Source of the DNA: Streptomyces sp. S.PB5
GTDB lineage: Bacteria > Actinomycetota > Actinomycetes > Streptomycetales > Streptomycetaceae
Length of the DNA stretch: 64,000 bases
NCBI RefSeq assembly: GCF_030403745.1
Contig: NZ_JAQMWP010000008.1
Location: 124,001-188,000, forward strand
Direction: 5' to 3'
The notes below the pieces were generated by a model. That model was not told the origin of the DNA. It saw only the letters and a list, made by a program, of their open reading frames with translations, and made no database searches. The position numbers and the translations under genes were made by a program. Shown here piece after piece: positions 42,374-50,911 of this stretch (its first letter is position 1; each line of letters opens with the position of its first letter).

Positions 42374-44302
42374 TCAGATGTGGTCCGCGCCGCCGCCGTA
42401 CTGCTGCGCGTAGCCCGGCTTGATCGACTCGCCGACGCCCTGGGCACCGGTGACGGCGTTCCCGGCGAGCGGGCTCACGCCGTCGGCCGTGTGCCCGGCG
42501 ACGGGCGCGACCCGGCCGACGACCGGCTCCGCATCGCCGACGACGCCGTACGCGAAGGGCGCGACATCGCCCGCGACGCCGTACGCGAGGCCCTCGGCGC
42601 TCCCGCCGACGCCCCGCACGACGGGCCGGACGGTCCGGGCGACGGTGTCGACGACGGGCTCGACGGCACCGGTGACCCCGTGCGCGAAGGGCTGTACCTG
42701 GCCGGTCACGCCGTACGCCAGACCGCCGGTGCGCCCGACCACGCCGTACGCCAGGGGCGGCACGTCCCCGACGGTGGCCCGCACATCGCCGACGACGCCG
42801 TACGCCACCCCGCCCGCGTCCGCCACGGCCTGACCGGCGACCGGGAGCACGCCGCGCACGGCGGTGTGCGCGACCGGCGGCAGAACCGTCGCCGTGGCGT
42901 CGGCGGCGACCTGTCCGACGAGCCCGGTGGCGTACCCGGGTACGTCGGCGGCGACGCCGTCCACGACGGGGCGGACGTCGGCCACGGCACCGGTCGCGAC
43001 GGGCGCCGCCCCGTGCACGGCACCCCCGGCGAGGTCCCCCACCTCCCCGACGACCGCACCGGCGACGGACTGAACGCCCCCGAGGGCGTCCGCGACGGTG
43101 CGCTGAACGCCGTGCACCGCTTCGGAGGCGACGGGGGCGACGCCGTCCACGGTGCCGGTGACGGCCGGGGTCACCCCGGCCACGGTGCGGGTCGCGACGG
43201 GCACGATCCCGGCGACGGCGTGCCCGACGGCCGGGACGACACCGTCCACGGCCTGCCCGGCGACCGGCAGCACGCCCTCTACGGCGGCGGTGGCCAGCGG
43301 GGGCACGGCGGCGGTGAGGGTCTCGTCGACGACGGGGGTGACGGTGCCGGGGAGGACGGTGACGGTGGCGAGGGCGTACCGCTCCGCGTGGGTGACGGTG
43401 CCGGTGGCGGTGCCAGCGGCGTGGCGGTGGATGCCGGTGACCGTGTCCGTGAGGTGGCCCGGGACGCCGGAGACGGTGGCCTCGGCGGCCGTCGTGGCGG
43501 TGGCGGCCCCGGTCCGGGCGGTGGTGACCGCTCCGGCGGTGCGGCCGTCGGCTCCGGTGACCGTCGTGGCGGCGGCGCCCTGCATACCCGCGGCCGTGCG
43601 GCTGGCGCCCGCGACGGTGTGCTGCGCCTTGGTCCGTACGACGCCGTCGACGCCCTGCGCCTGGGTGCGTGCCGCGGACTGGGCGGACTGGGCGGACTGG
43701 AGCTTGGTCTGGGCGGCTGCGAGGGCACGCTCCAGCTCGGGGGCGAAGGCGACAAGGGGGCCGAAGAGGTAGTCGACCTCGTCCTGCGGGGCGGTGGCGT
43801 CCGAGACGGTGGCCCGGGGCGTGGTGACCGTCTCTCCGGCCGTCGCCTTGGCCTTCGCCTGCGCGGCCCGGGCGGCCTTCGCGCCCTGGATGGCGGCGGC
43901 GCCCTTGATCTTCGAGGCCTTGCCGGTCGGGGCGGTCTGGGGGAGGGCGACGTTCGCGTCCACGTACTGGCGGGCCTGGTCGGCGGCGTCGGTGGCGGCG
44001 GTGTCGGCGGCGATGTCGGCGGGTGCCGTCCCCCGGGCCACACCGGCGGCCCCGGAGGCGGTGGACGTGGCGGTCGCGGCGGTGTCCTCGACCGTCGAGG
44101 TCACGCCGGACACGGTGTCCTGCACCTCGGAGACGACACCGTCGACCGTGTCGGCCACGGCGTCCGTGACATCGGTCGTCGTGTCCGAGGCGGACAGCGA
44201 GGAGGCGGGCAGTTCCTCGGCGCCTGCCGTGGTGGAGCCGAGCGCCCACGCGCCGGTGACGCCGGCGGCTATGACGATGGAGCGGCGGATGTTCTTGTTC
44301 AT
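42374..44302 (-). CDS. Secreted Ala/Val/Gly-rich protein with 11-residue repeats
   Basis: 642 aa. Signal peptide MNKNIRRSIVIAAGVTGAWALGSTTAGA. Residues about 343-617 are about 24 tandem 11-residue repeats, for example GVLPVAGQAVD, GVVPAVGHAVA, GIVPVATRTVA, GVTPAVTGTVD, and later LAYGVVGRTGG, LAYGVTGQVQP, FAHGVTGAVEP. A similar but degenerate register is seen at 45-80 and 275-340. Eleven-residue periodicity is the hallmark of extended amphipathic helices (LEA, apolipoprotein, synuclein types). I recognise no family. Signal peptide, repeat logic and a leader AAGGA support this strand over the long antisense frames. The neighbouring gene has a related layout. Confidence 0.72.
   Translation of the reverse strand: MNKNIRRSIVIAAGVTGAWALGSTTAGAEELPASSLSASDTTTDVTDAVADTVDGVVSEVQDTVSGVTSTVEDTAATATSTASGAAGVARGTAPADIAADTAATDAADQARQYVDANVALPQTAPTGKASKIKGAAAIQGAKAARAAQAKAKATAGETVTTPRATVSDATAPQDEVDYLFGPLVAFAPELERALAAAQTKLQSAQSAQSAARTQAQGVDGVVRTKAQHTVAGASRTAAGMQGAAATTVTGADGRTAGAVTTARTGAATATTAAEATVSGVPGHLTDTVTGIHRHAAGTATGTVTHAERYALATVTVLPGTVTPVVDETLTAAVPPLATAAVEGVLPVAGQAVDGVVPAVGHAVAGIVPVATRTVAGVTPAVTGTVDGVAPVASEAVHGVQRTVADALGGVQSVAGAVVGEVGDLAGGAVHGAAPVATGAVADVRPVVDGVAADVPGYATGLVGQVAADATATVLPPVAHTAVRGVLPVAGQAVADAGGVAYGVVGDVRATVGDVPPLAYGVVGRTGGLAYGVTGQVQPFAHGVTGAVEPVVDTVARTVRPVVRGVGGSAEGLAYGVAGDVAPFAYGVVGDAEPVVGRVAPVAGHTADGVSPLAGNAVTGAQGVGESIKPGYAQQYGGGADHI
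42452..43276 (-). repeat. 33-bp/11-residue coding repeat array
   Basis: About 24 imperfect units with one 9-residue break between two blocks. Two consensus flavours are visible: G-V-x-P-V-A-x-x-x-V-x in the first block and L-A-Y-G-V-x-G-x-x-x-P in the second. Confidence 0.85.
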
Positions 44303-44651
44303 ATGTGCGTCAGATCCTTAGATCCTGAGGGGTCCGATGCACCCGGGAGGACCTCTGCGGACGGCCTCCTGATCGCCGCGAGCGGCAGATCGCCGACCGG
44401 CTGCGACACCGGTGGGGTTCAGGAGGAGGTCCGTGACGGAGCTCCGGTGCTTCGGATGGCTGGGGACACGTCCGCTGCCGGTTCCGCCCGCGATGCCCCG
44501 AGGGGTCGGGGTCCTGCGGTGCCGGACGCGGCTTCGACGGTTTCCGTCCGGAGTTCACCGAGGTTCAGAGGTTCATCAGGGTGTCCGGACGGCGGGGCAG
44601 ACCTGTTCCGCCCCCGCGCGGCAGGTCTACGGCGGGGGGAGAGCGCCTGCC
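44303..44651. other. 349-bp gap between the two repeat-protein genes
   Basis: No gene is supported. A hairpin with arms AGACCTG (44599-44605) and CAGGTCT (44622-44628) follows the upstream gene and may be its terminator. The rest should hold the promoter of the 642-aa protein gene. Confidence 0.45.
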
Positions 44652-45746
44652 CTATGCCGGCGAAACCGGAATGTCCCGGTGCCTGTCCCGGATCTCGAAG
44701 GCATCGGTACGCGCCACGGCACCGGCGACGAGCCGCAACGGTGCCCGGTGGTCCAGAGACACGGCGTGCGCGTCGCCGTACCGCGACGAACCGCTGTCCG
44801 CCGCCGACCGGTTGGCCAGAACGCCACCCGTGTCACCGCTCGGTGCCTGCGGTACGGGAGCGTGCGCGCCCTGCACGGCACGGTGTGCGCCGGTCCGTGT
44901 CGCCGTACCCGTGGTGGGGGAACCTGTGGCGGACGGCGGACCGTGGAAGGCGACGGTGCCCGTCTCCTTGCCGCCCCCGGAACGCTTTCCGACGTCGCCG
45001 CTGTCGCCGCCGTCGCCGCCGGGCAGGACCTGCACCGGGGACTCCGGCTGGGGAGTCGTCGTGACCGGCAAGGTCTGCCCCGGGAACGCGGGCAGCCCCG
45101 GCACGGTCGGCGGCTCGGGCAGCTCCGGCAGTCCTGGCAGCCCCGGCTCCCCGGGGTGGGACGGCAGGCCCGGCAACGACCCCAGCGGCGGCAGCTGCTC
45201 CTGCACCTCCGCCAGCCCCTCGGTCACCGCCTCCACCAGATCACCGACCGGCTGCAGCACCTTGCCGTCCACTACACCGACGACGTGCTCGGTCACCGGC
45301 CGGAGGACCTGATCGTCGACCGGGGCCGGAAGGAGGTCCGCGAGGGCGCCGCCCTTGGACGCGGTGCCGGAGCCGTTGCTGGTGCCGGAGCCGTTGCTCG
45401 CGCTATTGCCGGCGCTGGTGTCGGTACCGGTGTCGTCAGCCTCGGGTGCGGCCGAAGGTGCCGTGGCCTGAACGTCGCTCGTCAACGCCCGGACGCCATC
45501 CACCAGTTCCACCGAACCCGGCGACGGCCTCATCGGCTCGGCCCCGGTCGAGGCCGTCGTCGAGGCCGTCGCTGTCGCCGCCGGTACGCTCTCCACCGCA
45601 CTCGCCGGTCCCCCACAGAGGAACCCGAGCGCGAACACCCCGCCCACCAGCAGCGCCACGCGCACTGCGACTCGCCGCGCACGCCGCCCGACCGCCGTGC
45701 GCAGGATGCGCAGAGCGGCACCGGGCAGTGCGGCCGGCCAGGTCAA
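44652..45746 (-). CDS. Secreted Pro/Leu/Gly-rich protein, neighbour of the 11-mer repeat protein
   Basis: 364 aa from TTG 45746 (GGAGG 10 nt upstream; no better start). A basic stretch GRRARRVAVRVALLVGGVFALGFLCGGPASAVES is a signal peptide or anchor. A short helical part, DQVLRPVTEHVVGVVDGKVLQPVGDLVEAVTEGLAEVQEQLPPL, has the same 11-residue spacing as the neighbouring protein. A collagen-like LPGLPSHPGEPGLPGLPELPEPP run and a Ser/Gly/Thr-rich tail follow. Function unknown; a joint role with the next protein is inferred from adjacency and layout. Confidence 0.66.
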   Translation of the reverse strand: MTWPAALPGAALRILRTAVGRRARRVAVRVALLVGGVFALGFLCGGPASAVESVPAATATASTTASTGAEPMRPSPGSVELVDGVRALTSDVQATAPSAAPEADDTGTDTSAGNSASNGSGTSNGSGTASKGGALADLLPAPVDDQVLRPVTEHVVGVVDGKVLQPVGDLVEAVTEGLAEVQEQLPPLGSLPGLPSHPGEPGLPGLPELPEPPTVPGLPAFPGQTLPVTTTPQPESPVQVLPGGDGGDSGDVGKRSGGGKETGTVAFHGPPSATGSPTTGTATRTGAHRAVQGAHAPVPQAPSGDTGGVLANRSAADSGSSRYGDAHAVSLDHRAPLRLVAGAVARTDAFEIRDRHRDIPVSPA

Positions 45747-45820
45747 GGGGACGAGTCCTCCCGTGCGGCGGAACGAATTACGCGTGACGAGCAACGAGTC
45801 GGCGCGACGCGGTAGGGACG

Positions 45821-45841
45821 AGCGGTGCGCGACGCACCGCT
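45821..45841. promoter_or_regulatory. Leader hairpin
   Basis: AGCGGTGCG-CGA-CGCACCGCT: a perfect 9-bp stem in the untranslated region 75 nt before the TTG start of the Pro/Leu-rich secreted protein. The rest of the 330-bp gap to 46076 has no gene. Confidence 0.5.
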
Positions 45842-46016
45842 GACGAGGCACCGATACTCGCACGGTAGTGCGGAGGTTGCGCAAGCCCCCCGCGACCGAT
45901 GCGACTCATGTCCGTTTCGCTGACCGAATTCGGATGTCACCGGGTCGACAAATCACCACCGATTTCCCGCCGTTCACCCGCCCACCGCCGGCCTGACCCA
46001 GCCCTGCCCCCCTGTC

Positions 46017-46058
46017 TCCTGCCTCCTGCCTCCTGCCTCCTGCCTCATGCCTCCTGCC
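46017..46058. repeat. Heptanucleotide microsatellite TCCTGCC x6
   Basis: Six tandem 7-bp units, the fifth with one change (TCATGCC), just after the VWA gene stop. Confidence 0.92.
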
Positions 46059-46076
46059 TCCCACCCCTACGTCCCG

Positions 46077-47246
46077 TCACGCCGTGTCCGGTATCGGAAG
46101 GGGCCGCTTCTCGATCGCCGCCGCCATCACCTCCGGGAACAGATCCGGCGTACAGGCGAAGGCCGGTGCGCCCAGCGTGGCGAGCGCGGCCGCGTGCTCC
46201 CGGTCGTAGGCGGGCGCCCCCTCGTCGGACAGCGCGAGCAGCGTCACGAACTGCACCCCCGACGCCTTCATCGCCGCCACCCGCTTCAGCATCTCGTTCC
46301 GGATCCCGCCCTCGTACAGGTCGCTGATCAGCACGACCACCGTCTCCGCGGGCCGGGTGATCTGCGACTGGCAGTACGCGAGCGCCCGGTTGATGTCCGT
46401 GCCGCCGCCGAGCTGGGTGCCGAAGAGGACGTCGACCGGATCGTCGAGCTGGTCGGTGAGGTCGACGACCGCGGTGTCGAAGACGACGAGCCGGGTGTCG
46501 ATGGACCGCATCGAGGCGAGCACCGCCCCGAACACGGACGCGTAGACGACCGACGCCGCCATCGACCCCGACTGGTCGATGCAGAGGATGACCTCCTTCT
46601 TCACCGACTGCGAGGCCCGCCCGTAGCCGATGAGCCGCTCCGGCACGATCGTGCGGTACTCCGGCAGATAGTGCTTGAGGTTGGCCGCGATCGTGCGGTT
46701 CCAGTCGATGTCCTGGTGCCGGGGCCGGCTGATCCGGGCGCTGCGGTCGAGCGCCCCGGTCAGCGTGGCCCGCGTCCGCGTGGCGAGCCGCTTCTCCAGA
46801 TCCTCGACGACCTTGCGGACCACGGCGCGTGCCGTCTCCTTCGTCGTCTCCGGCATCGCCTTGTTCAGCGACAGCAGCGTGCCGACGAGATGTACATCGG
46901 CCTCCACCGCCTCCAGCATCTCCGGCTCCAGCAGCAGCGTGGCGAGCCCGAGCCGGTCGATGGCGTCCCGCTGCATCACCTGTACGACGGAGGACGGGAA
47001 GTACGTCCTGATGTCCCCGAGCCACCGCGCCACGGACGGCGCCGACGCCCCCAGCCCCGCGGAACGCTCCCGCCCCGCCGACTGTCCCTGCCGGTCCCCC
47101 TTTCCGTAGAGCGCGGCAAGCGCCCCGTCCATGGCGGCATCCCGCCCTCCGAGCGCACACCCGGTCCCGTCGGCGGCATCGCCCCCGAGCACCAACCGCC
47201 AGCGCCGCAACCGCTCCTGCGCGGCTTCCGTCACCTCGGCCGTCAT
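46077..47246 (-). CDS. VWA domain protein of a MoxR-VWA-SWIM system (YehP-like)
   Basis: 389 aa. A helical N-terminal half (about 1-215, with EMLEAVEADVHLVGTLLSLNKAMPETTKETARAVVRKVVEDLEKRL and ISRPRHQDIDWNRTIAANLKHYLPEYRTIVPERLIGY) precedes a von Willebrand A domain (about 217-385). Its MIDAS residues are all present: D224-x-S226-x-S228 (CIDQSGSM), Thr in GGGTDINRAL and Asp in VLISDLYEGG. VWA proteins of this kind act as adaptors for MoxR AAA+ ATPases. It is the last gene of the operon, with its ATG overlapping a tiny frame upstream. The E. coli YehP comparison rests on domain order. Confidence 0.92.
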   Translation of the reverse strand: MTAEVTEAAQERLRRWRLVLGGDAADGTGCALGGRDAAMDGALAALYGKGDRQGQSAGRERSAGLGASAPSVARWLGDIRTYFPSSVVQVMQRDAIDRLGLATLLLEPEMLEAVEADVHLVGTLLSLNKAMPETTKETARAVVRKVVEDLEKRLATRTRATLTGALDRSARISRPRHQDIDWNRTIAANLKHYLPEYRTIVPERLIGYGRASQSVKKEVILCIDQSGSMAASVVYASVFGAVLASMRSIDTRLVVFDTAVVDLTDQLDDPVDVLFGTQLGGGTDINRALAYCQSQITRPAETVVVLISDLYEGGIRNEMLKRVAAMKASGVQFVTLLALSDEGAPAYDREHAAALATLGAPAFACTPDLFPEVMAAAIEKRPLPIPDTA

Positions 47247-47305
47247 CGCGCCACCTCCGCGCAGCTCGCCCGCGTGGGTGCGGGACCGGTCGTCTCGACT
47301 GTCAT
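47243..47305 (-). CDS. Micro-ORF (20 aa) coupling into the VWA gene
   Basis: ATG 47305 overlaps the stop of the 50-aa frame, and its TGA overlaps the VWA ATG; GGAGGTGGCG within it is the VWA Shine-Dalgarno. The predicted peptide begins MTVETTGPAPTR. It may be only a translational bridge. Confidence 0.35.
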   Translation of the reverse strand: MTVETTGPAPTRASCAEVAR

Positions 47306-47454
47306 CCGTCGACCTCCTGGGGCCGCGCCCAGAGCGGCATCACCCTGACGATCGGCGGCCGGCTGTCGGCCACGACCAGTGCCCTTCGCTCGTCCCTGCC
47401 GGCGTCCACCGCTTCGGCCCGCTCCCTGGGTCCGCTCAGCACATCGGTTGTCAT
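47302..47454 (-). CDS. Small protein (50 aa) between DUF5682 and VWA genes
   Basis: ATG 47454 overlaps the DUF5682 stop (ATGA). The sequence (MTTDVLSGPRERAEAVDAG.., then RALVVADSRPPIVRVMPLWARPQEVDG) has normal Streptomyces codon use. Perfect coupling at both ends argues that it is translated. No family recognised. Confidence 0.5.
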   Translation of the reverse strand: MTTDVLSGPRERAEAVDAGRDERRALVVADSRPPIVRVMPLWARPQEVDG

Positions 47455-50400
47455 GTCCCCACCCCCATCAGCTCGTTGTCACCGTCTCCCTGGTCGCTGT
47501 CGGCACCCCCTGGGCCGCCGCTGTCACCGCCGTGTCCGATCCCGTCGTCGTCCAGCCCCAGCAACAGCCGGACCACCGGCAGCACGGCATCCGCCCGCGC
47601 TGTATCGAGGTCCCCGGCGAACCCCGGTATGCCGGAACCACCGTCCGCCGCGCTCCCCCGCTGCCCCGGCCCCCGCCGCACCAGCTCGCCGAGCGTCCGC
47701 CGCACCCCCGGCTCGTACGCCGAGAACGTCCGCCGCAGCAACGGCAGTACATCCGTGAACGCCTCCGCCGGAACCCCGGTGAGCCACGCGTCGACGAGCC
47801 CGAGCAGCCGCTCGTCGTGCACGAGCAGCATCCCGCCCCCGGCCCCGCCCCCGACGAACCCCTCGATCCACGCGGCCGCATCCGCCGGCGGCGTCCCCGG
47901 CGACAGCACGAGCCCCATGAGCCGCGCCGCCTCGTCCTGCCCCAACTCCCCGTCATCCAGCAGCAACCGCACGGCCCGCCCCCGAATGACCCCGGGCACG
48001 GTGTCCCGCCCCGACAACACCCGCAGCACGGCCCGCCACCGGAGACGGAGATCACCGTGCGGGGAACCGACGGCACCGGCCGGCACGACGCCACCCACGC
48101 CCTCCCCTCCGGCCACGGCACCCGCGTCCGGCACGGAACGCCTGGCCGCGACACCCCCGTCCGGCACGGGCCGCCCGGCCACCGCATCCCCCTCCGGTAC
48201 CGACCGTCCCGTCACCCCCGCGTCCCCGAGCAACCCCACCGCCCCATGCACCGAGTCAACGTGGCGCCGCATCTCCTCCGCCGCCTCCGTGTCGAGCGCG
48301 GCGCAGGCCGGAGGGAGGCCGACAAAGACCCGTTCGGCGAGGCCCGCGGCGACCTCCGTCAAGGCGTGGGTGTCCGTGCCGCGCACGTCGCCGTAGCGGA
48401 GGGAGCGGACCAGGGCGGGGAGGGCCTGGGCTAGGTGGCCGACGTCGGCGTCGAGGGCGGCACGGTCGGCGAGGACCTGCATCACGACCGGGAGGGCGTC
48501 GGGCAGTCCGGCCAGCAGGCAGCGTTCGGCGAGCGCCGTGACGTCGGCGAGGCTCGGGGCGGCGACGGCGTCCGCCTCCGCCTTGGCGGTCGCCGCGGCG
48601 AGCACGGTCGTGCCCCACACCCCTGCTTCCGCGATCCGCACGGACAGTTCGGGCTCCCACCGCAGCCGCCATGTCTCCCGGAACGTCCCCGTGCTCCCCC
48701 GCGACGCCACCGGCTCGCCCCAGCCGACGCCGAGCAGCCGCAGTCGGTGCAGCAGCCTGCTCCGCCCGGCGTCGGTCTCCTTGCGCAGGTCGAGCTCCAA
48801 CTCCCTCTCCAGCGCCTCCGGTTTGAGCCGCAGCCGGCGTTGCGTCCGGTCCAGGTCCCGCTGCAACGGCACCGCGGGCGCCGTCCGCGGCACCTCCCCG
48901 AGCACGTCCCCCACGACCAGCCGGTCCCGCACCAGCGCCAGCGGCACGTCCGAGCCCTCGCACATCACGGCCCGCACCGCGTCGGTCGTCTCGCTCAGCC
49001 CGGCCAGCGGGCGGCCGCGCATCGCCGCGAGCGTCTCCGCCAGCCGCACCGCCTCGATGACATGGGCCGAGGAGACGATCCGGTCCTCCTGCCGCAGCAG
49101 CCCCGCCACCTTGGTCATCCACCGCTCGACCGGCCGGTCCGGCGCGCTGAACAGATGCCCGTACCAACCCGGCGAGTCGATCCCGGCCCCGTACCCGCTG
49201 ACCCGGGCCAGCCGCCGGTACGTCCACGGCACCCACGTCATGTCCGTCTTGACCTTGGGCAGCCCCTTCAGCAACGCCCGGTCGGCGGTGACGGAGCTCT
49301 TCCGCCGCAGCGCGGGCACGTGCCACGCCCCGCACACCACGGCCACCCCGCCCCCGAACTCCCGCTGGGCCGCCCGCACCTGGAGCCGCATGTACGCCTC
49401 CCGCACGAGATCCCGCTCATGCCCACCGCTCCCGTAGGTCTCGCGCAACGCCCCCATGGCCTCTTCGAGCACGACGAACGGCGCGAACGCATCCCCGTCC
49501 CCGATCCCCCGATGCTCGACGACGTCCTCCCACCACCGCTCGGGGTCGTCATAACCGGCCGCGTCGGCGAGCACGGCGAGGGGGTCAATACGGACATCGG
49601 CATCGCACGCCGGGTCCGGGGCGGGTCCGTCGGCATCGCGTGCCGGAGCCGGGGCGGGTCCGTCGGCAACGCGCACCGAGACCGGGACACGTCCATCGGC
49701 ATCACGCGCCGGATCCAGAGCGGCTCCATCGGCATCACGCACCGGGCCCGGGGCAGATCCGTCGACATCACGCGCCGGACCCAGAGCGGCTCCGACGGCG
49801 CCACGCGCCGGATCCGGAGCAGGCCCGTCCGCGTCACGCGCCAGGCCCAGGAAGGCTCCCCCGACATCACGCGGCCGCCCCGACGCAACTCCCTCGGCAC
49901 CAGGCGCCACCTCCGACGCAACTCCCTCGGCACCACGCGCCACCCCCGGCGCGGTTCCTTCGGCATCGGGAGCGCGGGAGGCAGGCGCCCCGGCCAGCTC
50001 ACCGACCGGCCCGCCGACCGCGACGGAGTCGACCGCGACAGAGCCGGCCCCACCGGCACCCGCTCCCCCCGGCCCACCGGTTCCCCCGGACACCGCCCCG
50101 TCGGCCCGCTCCCTCACCGTCTCGTCGGCCGCGCCCCTCTCCCACGCCAGCGAGTGCGTCGCCGGCAAGTCGATGAACCGCGCCGGGACTTCGTGCTCCA
50201 GCGCCCAGCGGATCGCCACCCACTCCGGGGAGAACTCGGCCAGCGGCCAGAACGCCGACCGGCCCGGCTCGTCCACGGCATGGGCGAGGAGGGCGACCGG
50301 CGGCCGCATGTCCTCCTCGGCGGCCAGCGGGATCAGGCCGTCGGCCTCGGGCGGGCCCTCGATCAGAACGACCCGCGGCCGCGCCGCGTCCAGCGCAGCC

Positions 50401-50801
50401 CGTACCGCCCGCGCCGAACCGGGTCCGTGATGCCGCACGCCGAGCAGCAACGGCTCCGTGCCGACAGCGTCCGAGCTCGCGCGACCCACGGCCGCCTCGC
50501 TCACGTCACCGACGACCGCCCCGTTGCGTCCATCGGTCACGCCCGCCCCGCTCCCGCCGTCGACAGTCGCCCCCTTCCAGCCGCCCGCAGTCCCCCCGGC
50601 CGCGTCCTCCACCGCATCCCCGCTTCCCCTGCCCCCGGTCACCCCGCGCGAGTCGCTCACGGGCACCCCAGCCGCGACCACGTCCCCGCCCCTCTCACGT
50701 CCCGTCACACCGTCCCCCGCCTCTCCAGAACCACCGGCCGCGACCACCGGCCCGCTGAGGGGCGAGGCCATCACCGCCGCCCCGACGCCCCCGGCCGTCA
50801 T
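47451..50801 (-). CDS. DUF5682 protein with inserted 11-residue repeats
   Basis: 1116 aa, longer than I expect for DUF5682. Residues 1-115 are Gly/Ala/Val-rich low complexity. The core starts with EPLLLGVRHHGPGSARAVRAALDAARPRVVLIEGPPEAD (His124/His125, Glu148), which resembles the active-site strand of EreA/ChaN/TraB-type hydrolases (inference). Residues about 290-415 are tandem 11-residue repeats of RDADGPAPDPA type splitting the core. It continues with DPERWWEDVVEHR, VVCGAWHVPALRRK, DMTWVPWTYRRL and a long helical tail. ATG 50801 is the best start; the reading upstream is compositional only. It always accompanies MoxR and VWA genes in the clusters I recall. Confidence 0.85.
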   Translation of the reverse strand: MTAGGVGAAVMASPLSGPVVAAGGSGEAGDGVTGRERGGDVVAAGVPVSDSRGVTGGRGSGDAVEDAAGGTAGGWKGATVDGGSGAGVTDGRNGAVVGDVSEAAVGRASSDAVGTEPLLLGVRHHGPGSARAVRAALDAARPRVVLIEGPPEADGLIPLAAEEDMRPPVALLAHAVDEPGRSAFWPLAEFSPEWVAIRWALEHEVPARFIDLPATHSLAWERGAADETVRERADGAVSGGTGGPGGAGAGGAGSVAVDSVAVGGPVGELAGAPASRAPDAEGTAPGVARGAEGVASEVAPGAEGVASGRPRDVGGAFLGLARDADGPAPDPARGAVGAALGPARDVDGSAPGPVRDADGAALDPARDADGRVPVSVRVADGPAPAPARDADGPAPDPACDADVRIDPLAVLADAAGYDDPERWWEDVVEHRGIGDGDAFAPFVVLEEAMGALRETYGSGGHERDLVREAYMRLQVRAAQREFGGGVAVVCGAWHVPALRRKSSVTADRALLKGLPKVKTDMTWVPWTYRRLARVSGYGAGIDSPGWYGHLFSAPDRPVERWMTKVAGLLRQEDRIVSSAHVIEAVRLAETLAAMRGRPLAGLSETTDAVRAVMCEGSDVPLALVRDRLVVGDVLGEVPRTAPAVPLQRDLDRTQRRLRLKPEALERELELDLRKETDAGRSRLLHRLRLLGVGWGEPVASRGSTGTFRETWRLRWEPELSVRIAEAGVWGTTVLAAATAKAEADAVAAPSLADVTALAERCLLAGLPDALPVVMQVLADRAALDADVGHLAQALPALVRSLRYGDVRGTDTHALTEVAAGLAERVFVGLPPACAALDTEAAEEMRRHVDSVHGAVGLLGDAGVTGRSVPEGDAVAGRPVPDGGVAARRSVPDAGAVAGGEGVGGVVPAGAVGSPHGDLRLRWRAVLRVLSGRDTVPGVIRGRAVRLLLDDGELGQDEAARLMGLVLSPGTPPADAAAWIEGFVGGGAGGGMLLVHDERLLGLVDAWLTGVPAEAFTDVLPLLRRTFSAYEPGVRRTLGELVRRGPGQRGSAADGGSGIPGFAGDLDTARADAVLPVVRLLLGLDDDGIGHGGDSGGPGGADSDQGDGDNELMGVGT
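49590..49960 (-). repeat. 33-bp/11-residue repeat array inside the DUF5682 gene
   Basis: About eleven tandem units, including RGAEGVASEVA, PGAEGVASGRP, RDVGGAFLGLA, RDADGPAPDPA, RGAVGAALGPA, RDVDGSAPGPV, RDADGAALDPA, RVADGPAPAPA. In frame throughout; edges are approximate. Confidence 0.82.
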
Positions 50802-50806
50802 GCGGG

Positions 50807-50911
50807 CTAAGCCACCCGCCCCTGACCGCCGCCCGAACCACCCGAGCCGCCGGACCCGCCCGAGCCCTGGCCCCCTCCCGGGCGCCCCCACCCCAGGTCG
50901 TCCCCGCTCAT
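50807..50911 (-). CDS. Micro-ORF (34 aa), Gly/Ser-rich, between MoxR and DUF5682
   Basis: ATG 50911 overlaps the MoxR stop (ATGA) and the frame ends 5 nt before the DUF5682 ATG. The product is MSGDDLGWGRPGGGQG plus GGS repeats. It may be a bridge for coupled translation, or a remnant of the DUF5682 N-terminus after a frame change. Confidence 0.4.
   Translation of the reverse strand: MSGDDLGWGRPGGGQGSGGSGGSGGSGGGQGRVA

Noticed and set aside
41873..45064. A 1063-codon open frame on the plus strand across the repeat-protein region
   Set aside because: Antisense shadow of two minus-strand genes with signal peptides and repeats; its composition is Gly/Arg/Asp-rich with no domain, and the 33-bp period keeps several frames open.
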